Assembly (NCBI RefSeq): GCF_000472505.1
Contig: NZ_AWZR01000013.1
Span: 50,266-114,265, forward strand
Direction: 5' to 3'
DNA: 64,000 nt
Origin: Luteimonas sp. J29
GTDB lineage: Bacteria > Pseudomonadota > Gammaproteobacteria > Xanthomonadales > Xanthomonadaceae
In this document: positions 8,357 through 21,786 of the stretch, piece after piece
Position numbering within the stretch: position 1 is the stretch's first letter
Layout: each line of letters opens with the position of its first letter
Notes under the pieces: model-generated
What the model was told of the DNA's origin: nothing
Seen by the model: only the letters and a program-made list of their open reading frames with translations
The model's database searches: none
Translations under genes and position numbers: made by a program

Positions 8357-9527
8357 GGCGGCGCGAACCCCACGACGTGGCGGTGGTCGGGGGCGGCGTG
8401 GTCGGCGCGGCCTGCGCGCTCGCGCTGGCCCGCCAGGGACTGGACGTGCGCCTGCTGGAGGCCAGGCGGCCGCCGCCGTGGTCGGCCGCGGAGCCCGACC
8501 TGCGCGTGTACGCGCTCGCTCCGGACAACGTGGCGCTGCTCGACTCGCTCGGCGCCTGGGCCGACGTGCGCGACGCGCGCGCCCAGGCTTACCGGCGCAT
8601 GGAGGTCTGGGATGCGGGTGGCGGCGATCCGATCGTGTTCGACGCCGACGCGCTCGCCCGGCCGCAGCTCGGCTGGATCGTCGAGAACGGTCTGCTGGTG
8701 GACGTGCTGTGGCGCGCGCTGGACCGCGCCGGCGTGCGCGTGTCCTGCCCGGCGCGCGTCGAGGCGCTGGAACAAGGCGAGGAGTCCGCGCTGCTGCGCC
8801 TGGAGGACGGGACCACCGTGGCCGCGCGCGTCGCGGTCGCCGCCGACGGCGCGGCCTCCCCGCTGCGGCGCATGGCCGGGATCGGCGCCGACGGCCACGA
8901 CTACGGCCAACAGGGCATCGTCGGCTACGTGCGCCCTGCGCAGCCGCACCAGGACACCGCGTGGCAGCGTTTCCTGCCGACCGGACCGCTGGCCCTGCTG
9001 CCCTGGGCGGACGGCATGTGTTCGATCGTCTGGACCCTGCCGGCCGACGAAGCGGCGCGCGTGCTGGCCCTGGACGACGCTGCGTTCGCCCGCGAGATCA
9101 CGATCGCCTTCGACGCCAGGCTCGGAGACATCCGCCCGGTGGGCCGCCGGGCCGGCTTCCCGCTGCGGCGCCAGCTCAGCGACGCCCAGCACGCCGGCCG
9201 GGTGCTGGTGGTGGGCGATGCGGCGCACGCGGTGCACCCGCTGGCGGGGCAGGGCGTGAACCTGGGCCTGCGCGACGTCGCTGCGCTGCGCGACCTGGTC
9301 GCCGATGCCCGCGGCCGCGGCAGCGCGTGGGACGCGCCGCACCGCCTGGCGCGCTGGGCGCGCGCGCGGCGCAGCGACAGCGCGGTGGCGGCCTATGCCT
9401 TCGAGGGTCTCAACCTGCTGTTCTCGAACGATGCGCCGGTGCCGACCCTGCTGCGCGGGCACCTGCTCGGCCTGGCCGGGCGGCTGCCGCCGCTGGTCGA
9501 CCTGTTCTGGCGCCGCGCGGCCGGCGC

Positions 9528-9531
<4 letters not shown>
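8353..9531 (+). CDS. UbiH/UbiF/UbiI-family flavin hydroxylase
   Basis: A 392-aa paralogue of the preceding UbiH, also a flavin monooxygenase of ubiquinone ring hydroxylation. It carries DVAVVGGGVVGAACALAL for FAD binding, the DG motif VAVAADGAASPLRR, and GDAAHAVHPLAGQGVNLGLR at the C-terminal FAD site. The ATG at 8353 overlaps the ubiH stop. Longer in-frame extensions upstream overlie ubiH and are not real. It could be the C5 (UbiI) or C6 (UbiF) enzyme; sequence inspection alone does not decide. Its TAG stop lies in a CTAG shared with the stop of the convergent DUF808 gene. Confidence 0.9.
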
Positions 9532-10469
<938 letters not shown>

Positions 10470-10530
10470 GGGCGGGCCGAAAGGGGGGGGCGGCCGATTG
10501 TAGCGGGCGGCGGGCTGGCGGCCGCCCGCG

Positions 10531-10872
10531 TCAGCGGCGCGCCTGCGCGGTGTATTCGTCGCGGTCGATGCGGCCGTTGCCGTCGGCGTCCAGGCGGTCC
10601 AACGTGCCGGCCTCGGCCTCGTCCGGGTCCAGCACGCCGTCGGCGTTGGCGTCGAGGGCGTCGAAGCGGCGACTGGCCTGCAGTAGCGCGGGATCGGCGA
10701 CGCGGGTGCGCAGGGAGACGTCGGGCGCCACCTGCCGGACCGTGATGCCCTCGGCGCGCTGCCGGCCCGCGACCGGCGGGTCCGGAGGCGCGGCCATGGC
10801 CGGCGCGCCGGCGACGGCGATTCCCGCAAGCAGGCACAGGGTGGCGGCGGGGCCGGGGATCCGGGTATGCAT
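10531..10872 (-). CDS. secreted EF-hand protein
   Basis: A 113-aa protein with a signal peptide (MHTRIPGPAATLCLLAGIAV, cleavage likely after AMA-A) and two tandem EF-hand loops, DANADGVLDPDE and DADGNGRIDRDE. Both loops have acidic residues at positions 1, 3, 5 and 12, so each can bind calcium. The start is the ATG at 10872, with a GAGG Shine-Dalgarno 9 nt upstream; the GTG 15 nt further up would bury that SD. Periplasmic calcium buffering or sensing is inferred. It is not obviously in an operon with DUF808, which starts 61 bp downstream. Confidence 0.85.
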   Translation of the reverse strand: MHTRIPGPAATLCLLAGIAVAGAPAMAAPPDPPVAGRQRAEGITVRQVAPDVSLRTRVADPALLQASRRFDALDANADGVLDPDEAEAGTLDRLDADGNGRIDRDEYTAQARR

Positions 10873-10959
10873 CGCACGGTACCTCACGCTGGGTCGAGGC
10901 CATGCTCGCCGCGCCGCGATGAAACGCCCGTCAAGCGGCGCGGGCGCGAAGCGGTCCGT

Positions 10960-12015
10960 TCAGCGCCCGGTCCGGGGGCGCGCGTGGACCGTGATCTCCT
11001 CGCGGTCGTGGTAGAGCTGGCGCGCGCGCACGAACAGAGGCAGGCCGGCTTCCTCCTCGAACATCGCCAGGCTGCGCTGCGTCTCCAGCCAGCGCTTCTT
11101 CATCGGCAGCTTGAGGTTGAAGATCGTGTACCGGCACCAGCCTTCGCGCAGCCACTGGCCCATGCGCCGCGCCACGCGCGAGGGCTGCTCGACCATGTCG
11201 CACACCATCCAGTCCAGGGGGCGCGGCGGCTGCCAGCGGAAACCGTCGGCGTGCAGGTGCTCGACCAGGCCGGAGTCGAGCACGTGCGGGCGCAGCGGGC
11301 CGTTGTCGATCGCGGTCACGTGCAGGCCGTGGCGCACCAGCACCCAGGTCCAGCCGCCCGGCGCGGCGCCGAGGTCGGCGGCGCGCATCCCGGGCCGCAG
11401 GTGCTCGCGGCGCTGGTCCTCGTCGAGCAGGGTCAGCAGTGCCTCCTCCAGCTTCAGGGCCGAACGCGACGGTGCATCGGGGTGCAGGCGCAGGCGCGGC
11501 ACGCCCATCGGCCATGGCGCCGAACGCGCCGGATCGGATTCGGCCAGCAGCACGTGGTCGCCGGCCGCGAAGCACACGTGCAGCCGCATCGCCCCGGGCT
11601 GGTCCTGCGCGGAGAGCAGGCCGCGCCGGCGCAGCGCGGGGCGCAGCGCGTTGCCGAAACTGCGGGCGAGCGCCGACAGCGGCTTGCCCGCGTCCGAATC
11701 CGGGTGTTCGACCAGAAGCGCGCCGTATCCGCCGTCGGGACGCGACGCGGCAACCGCCTCCACGATCGGCGTGACCCGGTCGCGCGGGTCCAGGCCGCGC
11801 AGTTCGTCCAGCAGGCGCAGCGACTGCCGCGCGAACACCAGTCGCGTCCACGGCAGCGCATCGTCCAGGCTCGCGTCGCCGATGAACAGCACGTAGCCGT
11901 CGCCACGGTTGGCGCGCGCATGTCCGTAGAGGCCGGCCGCGGCGGCGCGGTCGGTGAGTTCCGCCGCCAGGTCCGGCTCGAAGCCGGCGCGGCACCAGCA
12001 CAGCAGGCCGTCCAC
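10960..12015 (-). CDS. rlmM: 23S rRNA 2'-O-ribose C2498 methyltransferase RlmM
   Basis: A 351-aa SAM-dependent methyltransferase acting on C2498 of 23S rRNA. The N-terminal THUMP-like half has WCRAGFEPDLAAEL and MRLHVCFAAGDHVLLAESDP. The C-terminal Rossmann domain has ADLGAAPGGWTWVLVRHG for SAM, the catalytic-region WMVCDMVEQP and FNLKLPMKKRW. The start is GTG at 12015, the first start codon after an in-frame TGA, 9 nt after the stop of the deaminase gene. Length is normal for the family. Confidence 0.94.
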   Translation of the reverse strand: MDGLLCWCRAGFEPDLAAELTDRAAAAGLYGHARANRGDGYVLFIGDASLDDALPWTRLVFARQSLRLLDELRGLDPRDRVTPIVEAVAASRPDGGYGALLVEHPDSDAGKPLSALARSFGNALRPALRRRGLLSAQDQPGAMRLHVCFAAGDHVLLAESDPARSAPWPMGVPRLRLHPDAPSRSALKLEEALLTLLDEDQRREHLRPGMRAADLGAAPGGWTWVLVRHGLHVTAIDNGPLRPHVLDSGLVEHLHADGFRWQPPRPLDWMVCDMVEQPSRVARRMGQWLREGWCRYTIFNLKLPMKKRWLETQRSLAMFEEEAGLPLFVRARQLYHDREEITVHARPRTGR

Positions 12016-12024
12016 GACCGCGCC

Positions 12025-12600
12025 TCAGTAGTGACGCGCGCCGGAACTGCCGTAGGCGGCCAGTACCTCGCACGCGGCCTCGCGCGCGATGTCGCGCACC
12101 ACTTCGATGCCGCGGCGCTCGAGCTCCCCCGGCCAGTCGGCGGGCAGCGGGCCTTCGTCGAACTCGGTGAGTGCTTCGACGTCGGCCGATCGCGCGCCGA
12201 TCAGCAGCCGGTCGATGCCGGCCCAGACGGTCGCGCCGTAGCACTGGCAGCAGGGCTGGGCCGAGGTCGCCAGCACGTAGCGGCCCACGGGAAGGCCGTC
12301 GAGGTCGCGGTTGAGCCGGGCGCGTCCCAGGTGCTGCTGGGCCAGCATCAGCGCCATGGTTTCGGCGTGCGCGACCGAGCAGTGCTGCGGCAGCACCCGG
12401 TTGACGCCGATCGCGACCAGCCGGTCGTCGGCATCGAACACCGCGGCACCGAACGGGCCGCCGCTCTGCGCCTCGATGTTGCGCCGGGACAGATCGATCG
12501 CCAGGCGCACCTTGGCCTCGTCGCCGGGCCAGGTGCGCGCCGGGTCCACGACCCCGTGCGCCCATTCGGGCAGGTCGAGCTGGACGGTGGCGGGCAGCAT
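12025..12600 (-). CDS. cytidine/deoxycytidylate-type zinc deaminase
   Basis: A 191-aa member of the CDA superfamily. The zinc-binding signature is complete: HAE in SVAHAETMALM (His ligand and catalytic Glu), and PCCQC in TSAQPCCQCYGATVWAG (Cys ligands). The N-terminal half has SGGPFGAAVFD. Closest in style to the guanine-deaminase/tRNA-adenosine-deaminase-like nucleoside deaminases, but the substrate cannot be fixed by eye. The ATG at 12600 shares one base with the stop of the cysteine-rich gene (TGATG), implying translational coupling, and rlmM follows 9 nt downstream. Confidence 0.85.
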   Translation of the reverse strand: MLPATVQLDLPEWAHGVVDPARTWPGDEAKVRLAIDLSRRNIEAQSGGPFGAAVFDADDRLVAIGVNRVLPQHCSVAHAETMALMLAQQHLGRARLNRDLDGLPVGRYVLATSAQPCCQCYGATVWAGIDRLLIGARSADVEALTEFDEGPLPADWPGELERRGIEVVRDIAREAACEVLAAYGSSGARHY

Positions 12601-12947
12601 CAGCGTTCCCTCCCGATCGGACCCGGCACGGACTCGCAGCGGCCCTGCACGCAGTCGCAGGCCTGGATCTCGCGCCAGCCGCACACCGAGGCCATCCCCC
12701 TGCGCGCGCATTCGGCGCGCACCGCGTCCGGGTCGGGCGTGGCGCCGCGGTTGACGCACGCCGGCTGGTAGCCGCAGCAGTTGCCCACGTTCTTGACCTC
12801 GCAGTCGGCGGCGACGCGGCAGCTGCGGTCGAGCTGCGGCAGGGCATCCGGCGCCGGCGGCCTTGCCGACGTTGCCGGTCCCGCCGGCGCGCAGGCGACG
12901 GTGGCGAGGGCCAGGCACAGCGCGACGAGGGCGGCGCGCAGCGGCAT
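12600..12947 (-). CDS. small cysteine-rich lipoprotein, function unknown
   Basis: A 115-aa protein with a lipoprotein-type signal (MPLRAALVALCLALATVACA, lipobox TVAC, predicted acylated Cys about residue 19). After a Pro/Ala linker comes a compact domain of about 70 residues with ten or so cysteines, including SCRVAADCE, GNCCGYQPACVN and ACDCVQGRCE. The cysteine density suggests a disulfide-stabilised periplasmic domain. I do not recognise the family. It lies 3 nt after the glnS stop and overlaps the deaminase start by 1 nt, so it is probably read through from glnS. Confidence 0.7.
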   Translation of the reverse strand: MPLRAALVALCLALATVACAPAGPATSARPPAPDALPQLDRSCRVAADCEVKNVGNCCGYQPACVNRGATPDPDAVRAECARRGMASVCGWREIQACDCVQGRCESVPGPIGRER

Positions 12948-12950
12948 CGC

Positions 12951-14714
<1,764 letters not shown>

Positions 14715-14865
14715 GGCACGGGCGTGGGGAACAGGGCGACAGTGTAGCCGAGCCCCCGGTTCGGGCCGGGTGGCGTTCGGGTGGGTGAATGGTGTCTGAT
14801 AATGTGACAGCCGGCCGCAATTGTCGGCACGAGGCTTGCTAACCACTCCCCCAGGACGATTGGGA

Positions 14866-17136
14866 ATGTCCCAAACCGCCCCGTTGCCGGGCAGCCGGCG
14901 CCCGCGAACCGCCGGCCGCGCATCGTGGGTGGCCAAGGGCGGCATCGAATCCGGAGGAACGACCCTGAGCAGCCAGCGCAACGCCCCGGGCGGACGCCAC
15001 GAGGGACTGATCGCCATTTGCCTGCTGCTGCTGGGGCTGGTCGCCGTGGCCATGGCCGGCGTGGTGCCGGAGGGCGGCCGGGTCCCCGTCAGGGTGGGGC
15101 CGCTGACCGACGTGCAGCGGCCGGACGGCCTTCCCCCGGGCAGCATCCATTCCGCCTCGGTGCTGAGGTTCGAGCTGCCGCCGGCGAACCCGGAGGCGCG
15201 CTGGGTGTTGCGCCTGGAGCGCGAGGCGGTCGACGCGGTCTGGCTGGAGGCAGGGGACTGGCACAGCCCGGTGCAGGGCTTCTTCCAGCCCGGCCACGAG
15301 GCGGGGGTCCTGCCCGGCAGCTACGTGTTCGACCTGCCGGCGTCGTGGTCGGGTCCCGTCGAGCTGGAACTGCACAGCACCGGCGACGCGCCGCGCGCGT
15401 TGCATCCGCAGGTGATGGACGCGGGCCATGCCATGCACCTGGAGCACTACGCGGTCGCCGCCAGCGCGACGATCTACGCCAGCCTGTTCACGATCGGTCT
15501 GCTGTCGCTGGCGCTGTACTCGGCCGCGCGCGACCGCCTGTTCCTGGCCCTGTTCGGTTTCACCGTGGTGGCGATGGCGGCCCTTTCGGCGATCAACGGC
15601 CATCTCTACCAGGTGCCGGGCCTGCGGCTGTTCGCGTTCTGGCGCGGCCAGGGCGTGGTCGCGCTGGTGATGCTGCTGTGCGCGGCCTGGCTGCAGATGC
15701 TGCTGCAGTACGCCGGCATGGACGACCAGCGCCCGCGCTGGAAGGGGCTGGTGGACGGGGTGTCGCTGGCGCTGGTCGGGCTGGTGGCGCTGTGCCTGGT
15801 GAACGTGCCGCAGCTGGCGCGGGTCCTCGCCCAGGTGCAGACGGTGCCGTTCGGCCTGGCGCTGGTCCTGGGCCTGGTCCTGCTGGTCGATGCCGCGCGC
15901 AGGCGCACGCTGATGGCGCTGCCGCTGGCCGCGCTGGCGGTGCTGGCGCTGGCGGGGGTGATCCTGCTCGAGCTGTCCACGCGCGGGCATCGCCTGGACG
16001 GCGTGCTGGTGCGCTATGGCTACCAGCTGGCGATCGTGGCCGGGGTGGCGATCCTGGCCGTGGGCCTGGTGGGCCGCATCGCGGAGTACCGCCGCCAGCG
16101 CGACCGCGAGCTGCTGGCGCGCGCCGACACCGAGCGCCGGATGCAGCGCGAGGCCGCGCGTTCGGAGCTGGTGTCGGAACTCCAGCTGCGGCTGCGCTCG
16201 CTGTCGCCCGAGGACATCCCCTGGTCGGCGTTCCGGTTGCTGCTCGACCGGTTGCGTCCGCTGCTGGCGGTCGAGCGGCTGGTGGTCGTGGCCCAGGGGC
16301 TGCACGGCCAGGACGTGCTGCTGGTGGACCCGGTCGGCGACACCGACGCGGTGCGCGCCCAGATCGGCCGCAGGCAGCTGGCGCTGCGCCGGCAGGCGGC
16401 CAACGGCATCACCCTGCAGCAGCCGGTGACCGAGGCGGGCCATCCTTCGGTGGTGGCGATCGAAGCCGTGGTGCCGTTGCCGATCCGGGCGCCGGCATGG
16501 GGCGCGGTGCTGCTCCAGCGCCGCGGCGCCGACGGCTTCGCCACCGAGGAGCTGTCGCTGGCCGGCGACTTCGCGCGCCAGGCGCTGCTGCACCTGGACC
16601 AGGCGATGGCGGCGGTGCAACTGCGGCGCTCGGCCGAGCTCGACGCGCTGACCGGCAGCTTCAACCGCCGGACCATCGACCACTGGCTGACCCGCACCTT
16701 CGCCGAGGCCGCGCGCAGCGGCCAGCCGGTGTCGGTGCTTTTCATCGACCTGGACCACTTCAAGTCGATCAACGACCGGTTCGGACATGCCTGCGGCGAT
16801 GCCTGCCTGCGCGAGGTGGCGCGCGCGCTGCGCGCCGGGTTGCAGGAGGGCGACCTGTTCGGCCGATACGGCGGCGAGGAGTTCATCGTGATCCTGCCCG
16901 GTCGCGGCGGCGCGGCGGCGCGCGCGGTGGCCGAGCACCTGCGGATGGAGGTCGAGGCGCTGCGTCCCGAATGCGGCGGCCGCCCGCTCAGGCTCACGGT
17001 CAGCGTCGGCGTGGCGACGCGGCTCGAGCACGAGGAAGGCCCGGAAGCCACGCTCGGCCGCGCCGACCGCGCGCTGTACGCCGCCAAGGCCAATGGCCGC
17101 AATTGCGTGCAGGTGGCGCCCGCAGTGTTCCGCTGA
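14866..17136 (+). CDS. membrane diguanylate cyclase (7TMR-DISM-like sensor, GGDEF)
   Basis: A 756-aa sensor that would make cyclic di-GMP. From the N terminus: one TM helix (about 47-65); a periplasmic beta-rich domain (about 70-195; [18 protein letters not shown]) like 7TMR-DISMED2; seven closely spaced TM helices (about 200-405); a linker with GAF-like features; and a GGDEF domain (about 590-750) with [33 protein letters not shown] and active-site YGGEEF. The inhibitory I-site, normally RxxD five residues before the motif, reads QEGD, so feedback inhibition may be weak. The ATG at 14866 has AGGA 9 nt upstream. An in-frame CTG at 14965 has a far stronger SD (see findings). TGATAAT at 14797-14803 is a candidate -10. 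Confidence 0.9.
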   Translation: MSQTAPLPGSRRPRTAGRASWVAKGGIESGGTTLSSQRNAPGGRHEGLIAICLLLLGLVAVAMAGVVPEGGRVPVRVGPLTDVQRPDGLPPGSIHSASVLRFELPPANPEARWVLRLEREAVDAVWLEAGDWHSPVQGFFQPGHEAGVLPGSYVFDLPASWSGPVELELHSTGDAPRALHPQVMDAGHAMHLEHYAVAASATIYASLFTIGLLSLALYSAARDRLFLALFGFTVVAMAALSAINGHLYQVPGLRLFAFWRGQGVVALVMLLCAAWLQMLLQYAGMDDQRPRWKGLVDGVSLALVGLVALCLVNVPQLARVLAQVQTVPFGLALVLGLVLLVDAARRRTLMALPLAALAVLALAGVILLELSTRGHRLDGVLVRYGYQLAIVAGVAILAVGLVGRIAEYRRQRDRELLARADTERRMQREAARSELVSELQLRLRSLSPEDIPWSAFRLLLDRLRPLLAVERLVVVAQGLHGQDVLLVDPVGDTDAVRAQIGRRQLALRRQAANGITLQQPVTEAGHPSVVAIEAVVPLPIRAPAWGAVLLQRRGADGFATEELSLAGDFARQALLHLDQAMAAVQLRRSAELDALTGSFNRRTIDHWLTRTFAEAARSGQPVSVLFIDLDHFKSINDRFGHACGDACLREVARALRAGLQEGDLFGRYGGEEFIVILPGRGGAAARAVAEHLRMEVEALRPECGGRPLRLTVSVGVATRLEHEEGPEATLGRADRALYAAKANGRNCVQVAPAVFR
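14953..14967 (+). promoter_or_regulatory. strong Shine-Dalgarno upstream of an in-frame CTG (possible alternative start)
   Basis: GGAGG at 14953-14957 is followed after 7 nt by CTG at 14965-14967, in frame with the diguanylate cyclase. Starting here gives [14 protein letters not shown] and then the first transmembrane helix. The N terminus would lose 33 residues that are polar and look unstructured. CTG initiation is rare, so this is a hypothesis. Confidence 0.3.
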
Positions 17137-17203
17137 GCGCGCCGCGCGCGCGGTTTGAAGTCGCGCGGCCCGGCCCCAGAATGGACGCCCGTCCACGCGG
17201 AGC

Positions 17204-17860
17204 ATGGCCATGATCGGAATCGGTGCCTGGAAGCAGCGGCTGCCACGGCCGGGCGAGGCCCTGCCCGGGCGCGCGGAGGAGATGCCGCTCGACAATCGCC
17301 ACCATGTGCTCGGTACCCCGCTGCGCGACCGCTTCGAGGGCTACGCGCGGATCCAGTTCGGCATGGGCTGCTTCTGGGGCGTGGAGCGCAGGTTCTGGGG
17401 CATGCCCGGCGTGTTCTCGACCGCCGCGGGCTACGCCGGCGGCGAAACGCCCAACCCCACCTACCAGGAGGTGTGCAGCGGCCAGACCGGGCACGCCGAA
17501 GTGGTGCTGGTGGTGTACGACCCGCGGCTGCTCGCGTTCGAGACCCTGCTGGCGACGTTCTGGGAGAATCACGATCCGACCCAGGGCATGCGCCAGGGCA
17601 GCGACATCGGCACCCAGTACCGTTCGGCGATCTACTGCTACGACGCCGACCAGCACGCGCTCGCGCTGGCCAGCCGCGACGCCTACCAGGCGCGGTTGGC
17701 CGCGGCCGGATACGGCACCATCACCACCGAGATCCGCGCCGCCGCGCCGCCCTTCTACTACGCCGAGGACTACCACCAGCAGTACCTGGCCAAGAACCCG
17801 AACGGCTACTGCGGGATCGGCGGCACCGGGGTGTCCTGTCCGATCGGCCTCGGCGCGTAG
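17204..17860 (+). CDS. msrA: peptide methionine-S-sulfoxide reductase MsrA
   Basis: MsrA (218 aa) reduces methionine-S-sulfoxide in proteins and free methionine. The catalytic block is [14 protein letters not shown], with Cys56 as nucleophile. The family regions [20 protein letters not shown] and GTQYRSAIY follow. Resolving cysteines are likely those in [17 protein letters not shown] at the C terminus. The 45-residue N-terminal extension is normal for the long MsrA class. It follows the cyclase gene by 67 bp in the same direction and may share its transcript. Oxidative-damage repair fits the nearby ahp/oxyR genes, although those lie on the other strand. Confidence 0.96.
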   Translation: MAMIGIGAWKQRLPRPGEALPGRAEEMPLDNRHHVLGTPLRDRFEGYARIQFGMGCFWGVERRFWGMPGVFSTAAGYAGGETPNPTYQEVCSGQTGHAEVVLVVYDPRLLAFETLLATFWENHDPTQGMRQGSDIGTQYRSAIYCYDADQHALALASRDAYQARLAAAGYGTITTEIRAAAPPFYYAEDYHQQYLAKNPNGYCGIGGTGVSCPIGLGA

Positions 17861-18004
17861 CGCGGATCATGGGGCTGGAATGCGCGGCCCGCGCGGAGAT
17901 GTCGCGACTGCCGGGCAAGTGCGTCGTCCTGCGCATGCACCGCCACCGGGTCGCCACCGCAGGCAGGCGTGGCGTCCGCCCGCGCGGAGCCAGCGCAGCG
18001 CGGG

Positions 18005-18652
18005 TTAGTGCGTGCCGGTCACCTCGATCGCGCAGACGTACACCAGCTCGCAGGCGCCGTTGCCGGAGTCCTCGCGGCTGAGCGAACTGCGCCAGCGCCA
18101 CCCGTCGGGCGTCTCGATCCTGACCAGCCAGCCGCGGATCAGGAGCCGGTCGTCCTCGCGCACGCGGCGCAGTGCGCGCGCGACCGTGGCGTCGGCCGGC
18201 ACCATGTGCATGTTCGCGCTGCTGCGGACGATCTCCGCGCGCGGGATCGGCGGATCGCCCGACCAACGGTAGTGGTACCAGCGTCCGGACTGGGTGATGC
18301 GCAGTCGCGAGAGCACCGCGTCATCGCCCATCCGGCCCCAGCCCAGGGCGAGGTCGGTGGGGGAGAAGCGCGCCTCGCGACCGGTCGCGTAGTCCTCGCG
18401 CGCGAGCACGCGCGCATGGATCCGGAAGCCGGCCAGCGGCCGGACCTGGCCATCCCCGAACCGGAAGGGCGCGATCCGGTCGTCGACGTCCGTCTGCAGC
18501 GGGCCGTCCGCCGGGTCGCGTCCGGGCGGCAGGGCGCAGGCGTTGCTGCCGGGCGCGGGGTCCGGGACGCCCGGGACGCGCGGCGAGCAGGGCGAGTACC
18601 ACCAGCCGGTCGCGCCGGCCAGGAGCGCGGCCAGCGCCAGCCTGCGCCCCAT
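18005..18652 (-). CDS. hypothetical exported protein
   Basis: A 215-aa protein with a hydrophobic N-terminal signal (MGRRLALAALLAGATGWWYS), followed by a Pro-rich segment and a soluble domain ending in WRSSLSREDSGNGACELVYV. Conserved-looking blocks are RIHARVLAREDYATG, LALGWGRMGD and SRLRITQSGRWYHYRW, then a helix with SSANMHMVPAD. I recall similar uncharacterised proteins in xanthomonads but cannot name a function. It starts 6 nt after the rnk stop and is probably cotranscribed with it. Confidence 0.75.
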   Translation of the reverse strand: MGRRLALAALLAGATGWWYSPCSPRVPGVPDPAPGSNACALPPGRDPADGPLQTDVDDRIAPFRFGDGQVRPLAGFRIHARVLAREDYATGREARFSPTDLALGWGRMGDDAVLSRLRITQSGRWYHYRWSGDPPIPRAEIVRSSANMHMVPADATVARALRRVREDDRLLIRGWLVRIETPDGWRWRSSLSREDSGNGACELVYVCAIEVTGTH

Positions 18653-18658
18653 CCAGGA

Positions 18659-19072
18659 TCAGTCCTGCGCGGCCCTGCTCACCCGGGTCACGCGCAGGCG
18701 CAGCGCGCGGCCCTCGGGCGTGGTCCAGTCGATGGTCTGGCCCACTGACAGGCCGAGCAGGGCGCTGCCCACCGGCGCGAACACCGACACCTTGCCGGCG
18801 CCCGCGTCGGCCTCGCCCGGGAACACCAGGGTGAGCTCGTGGCGTTCGCCGCTGTTCTCGTCGACGCATTCCACGCGCGAGTTCATGCCGACCACGTCGG
18901 CCGGCATGTCGGCGTCGTCGACGATCGCCGCGCGGGTCAGCTCGTCGAGCAGGGCCGAGGCGGTCCTGTCGTTCTGCCAGCGGGGCTGGTCGATCAGCGC
19001 TTCCAGGCGCGCTGCGTCACGGCGGGAAACGACGATCGGCGGCGGCACTCCGCCGCTGGTGGGTGAAGTCAT
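18659..19072 (-). CDS. rnk: Rnk-type GreA/GreB-family transcription factor
   Basis: A 137-aa protein with a short N-terminal coiled coil and the C-terminal FKBP-like fold of GreA/GreB. The segments VVGMNSRVECVDENSGERHE, LTLVFPGEAD and SVFAPVGSALLGLSVGQTID are diagnostic. Rnk binds RNA polymerase near the secondary channel but lacks the long coiled coil needed for transcript cleavage. It was first described as a regulator of nucleoside diphosphate kinase. It sits upstream of a hypothetical gene and 141 bp downstream of oxyR on the same strand. Confidence 0.88.
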   Translation of the reverse strand: MTSPTSGGVPPPIVVSRRDAARLEALIDQPRWQNDRTASALLDELTRAAIVDDADMPADVVGMNSRVECVDENSGERHELTLVFPGEADAGAGKVSVFAPVGSALLGLSVGQTIDWTTPEGRALRLRVTRVSRAAQD

Positions 19073-19213
19073 GTGCGTGGCTCCGTTCGGGATGGCCGGT
19101 GGTCCGGCTCACCGATAAAGAAAAACGGACGGCGCGTCCGGCGCGTCGCCCGCTCTGGTAGGACTACCGTAGCGCCCCCCGCGTGGGCCTTCAAGAGGCC
19201 CGGCCGGCCCCGG

Positions 19214-20167
19214 TCACAGCATGTCGGGCGGGGAGGCGCGCCGGACCCCGTCGGCGGGACCGGACGGGGCCGTGAGCAGTTCCCGGGGGAGGGCCCGGAA
19301 CGCGTCGGCCAGGCGCGACAGGAAGCCAGACATGGCCGAGCTGCGGCGCCAGAACAGCGCGATCTGCCGGCTCGGCTGGGAGTCGCTGAACCGCAGCAGG
19401 CGGATGCCCGGCGGATGCGCGACCGGCGGCTGCACCGCGAGCGCCGGCAGCAGGGTGATGCCGACGTTTGCGGCCACCATCTGGCGCAGGGTCTCGAGGC
19501 TGGTGGCGCGGAACTCGCTGCGTTCGTGGGCGCCGGCCAGCTGGCACACGTCCAGGGTCTGGCGGCGCAGGCAGTGGCCGTCCTCGAGCAGCAGCAGGTT
19601 CTCGCTGGCCAGGTCGCCCACCCCCAGCGACTCGCGCCCCGCCAGGGGGTGCCGCTCGGGGACCGCCAGCACGAAGGGTTCCTCGAACAGGAACTCGTGC
19701 TGTAGCTGGTCGTCGTGCACGGGCAGGGCGAGGATCGCGGCGTCCAGCCGGCCGTCGCGCAGGCGCGCGAGCAGCTCGTCGCTCTTCTCCTCGACCAGCA
19801 GCAGCTGCAGGTCGGGGAAGCGGTCGCGGATGCCGGGCACCACGTGCGGCAGCAGGTATGGGCCGAGGGTGGGGAAGATCCCCAGGCGCACCGTGCCGGC
19901 CTCGGGCCGCTGGCTGCGCCGCGCGGCCTCCTTCATCTGCTCGACCTCGGCCACCACGCGGCGCGCGCGCTCGACGATCTCGACCCCGATCGGGGTCAGC
20001 ATCACCTTGCGCGGCGCGCGTTCGACCAGGGCCACGCCCAGCTCCTCCTCCAGCTTGCGCAGCTGGGTGGAGAGCGTGGGCTGGCTGACGAAGCTGGCCG
20101 CCGCCGCGCGCCCGAAATGCCGGTGTTCGGCGACTGCGATCAGGTAGCGCAGGTCGCGCAGGTTCAT
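19214..20167 (-). CDS. oxyR: peroxide-responsive LysR-type regulator OxyR
   Basis: OxyR (317 aa) has an N-terminal winged helix (MNLRDLRYLIAVAEHRHFGR, SQPTLSTQLRKLEEELG) and an effector domain with the two redox cysteines exactly at residues 199 and 208 (DGHCLRRQTLDVCQL). In the family, oxidation by hydrogen peroxide forms a 199-208 disulfide that converts the protein into an activator of catalase and ahp genes. It starts 4 nt after the ahpF stop, so ahpF-oxyR are coupled. Xanthomonas is known for an ahpC, ahpF-oxyR arrangement, and the same order is seen here. Its likely target is the ahpC promoter at about 22570-22630. Confidence 0.97.
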   Translation of the reverse strand: MNLRDLRYLIAVAEHRHFGRAAAASFVSQPTLSTQLRKLEEELGVALVERAPRKVMLTPIGVEIVERARRVVAEVEQMKEAARRSQRPEAGTVRLGIFPTLGPYLLPHVVPGIRDRFPDLQLLLVEEKSDELLARLRDGRLDAAILALPVHDDQLQHEFLFEEPFVLAVPERHPLAGRESLGVGDLASENLLLLEDGHCLRRQTLDVCQLAGAHERSEFRATSLETLRQMVAANVGITLLPALAVQPPVAHPPGIRLLRFSDSQPSRQIALFWRRSSAMSGFLSRLADAFRALPRELLTAPSGPADGVRRASPPDML

Positions 20168-20171
20168 CGGC

Positions 20172-21761
<1,590 letters not shown>

Positions 21762-21786
21762 GGGAATTCCTGCGGGGGGAGGCTAT

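Noticed and set aside
14839..17295. 818-codon minus-strand frame opposite the diguanylate cyclase
   Set aside because: Low-complexity Gln/His/Arg composition typical of GC-rich shadow frames; the plus strand carries GGDEF and TM motifs.
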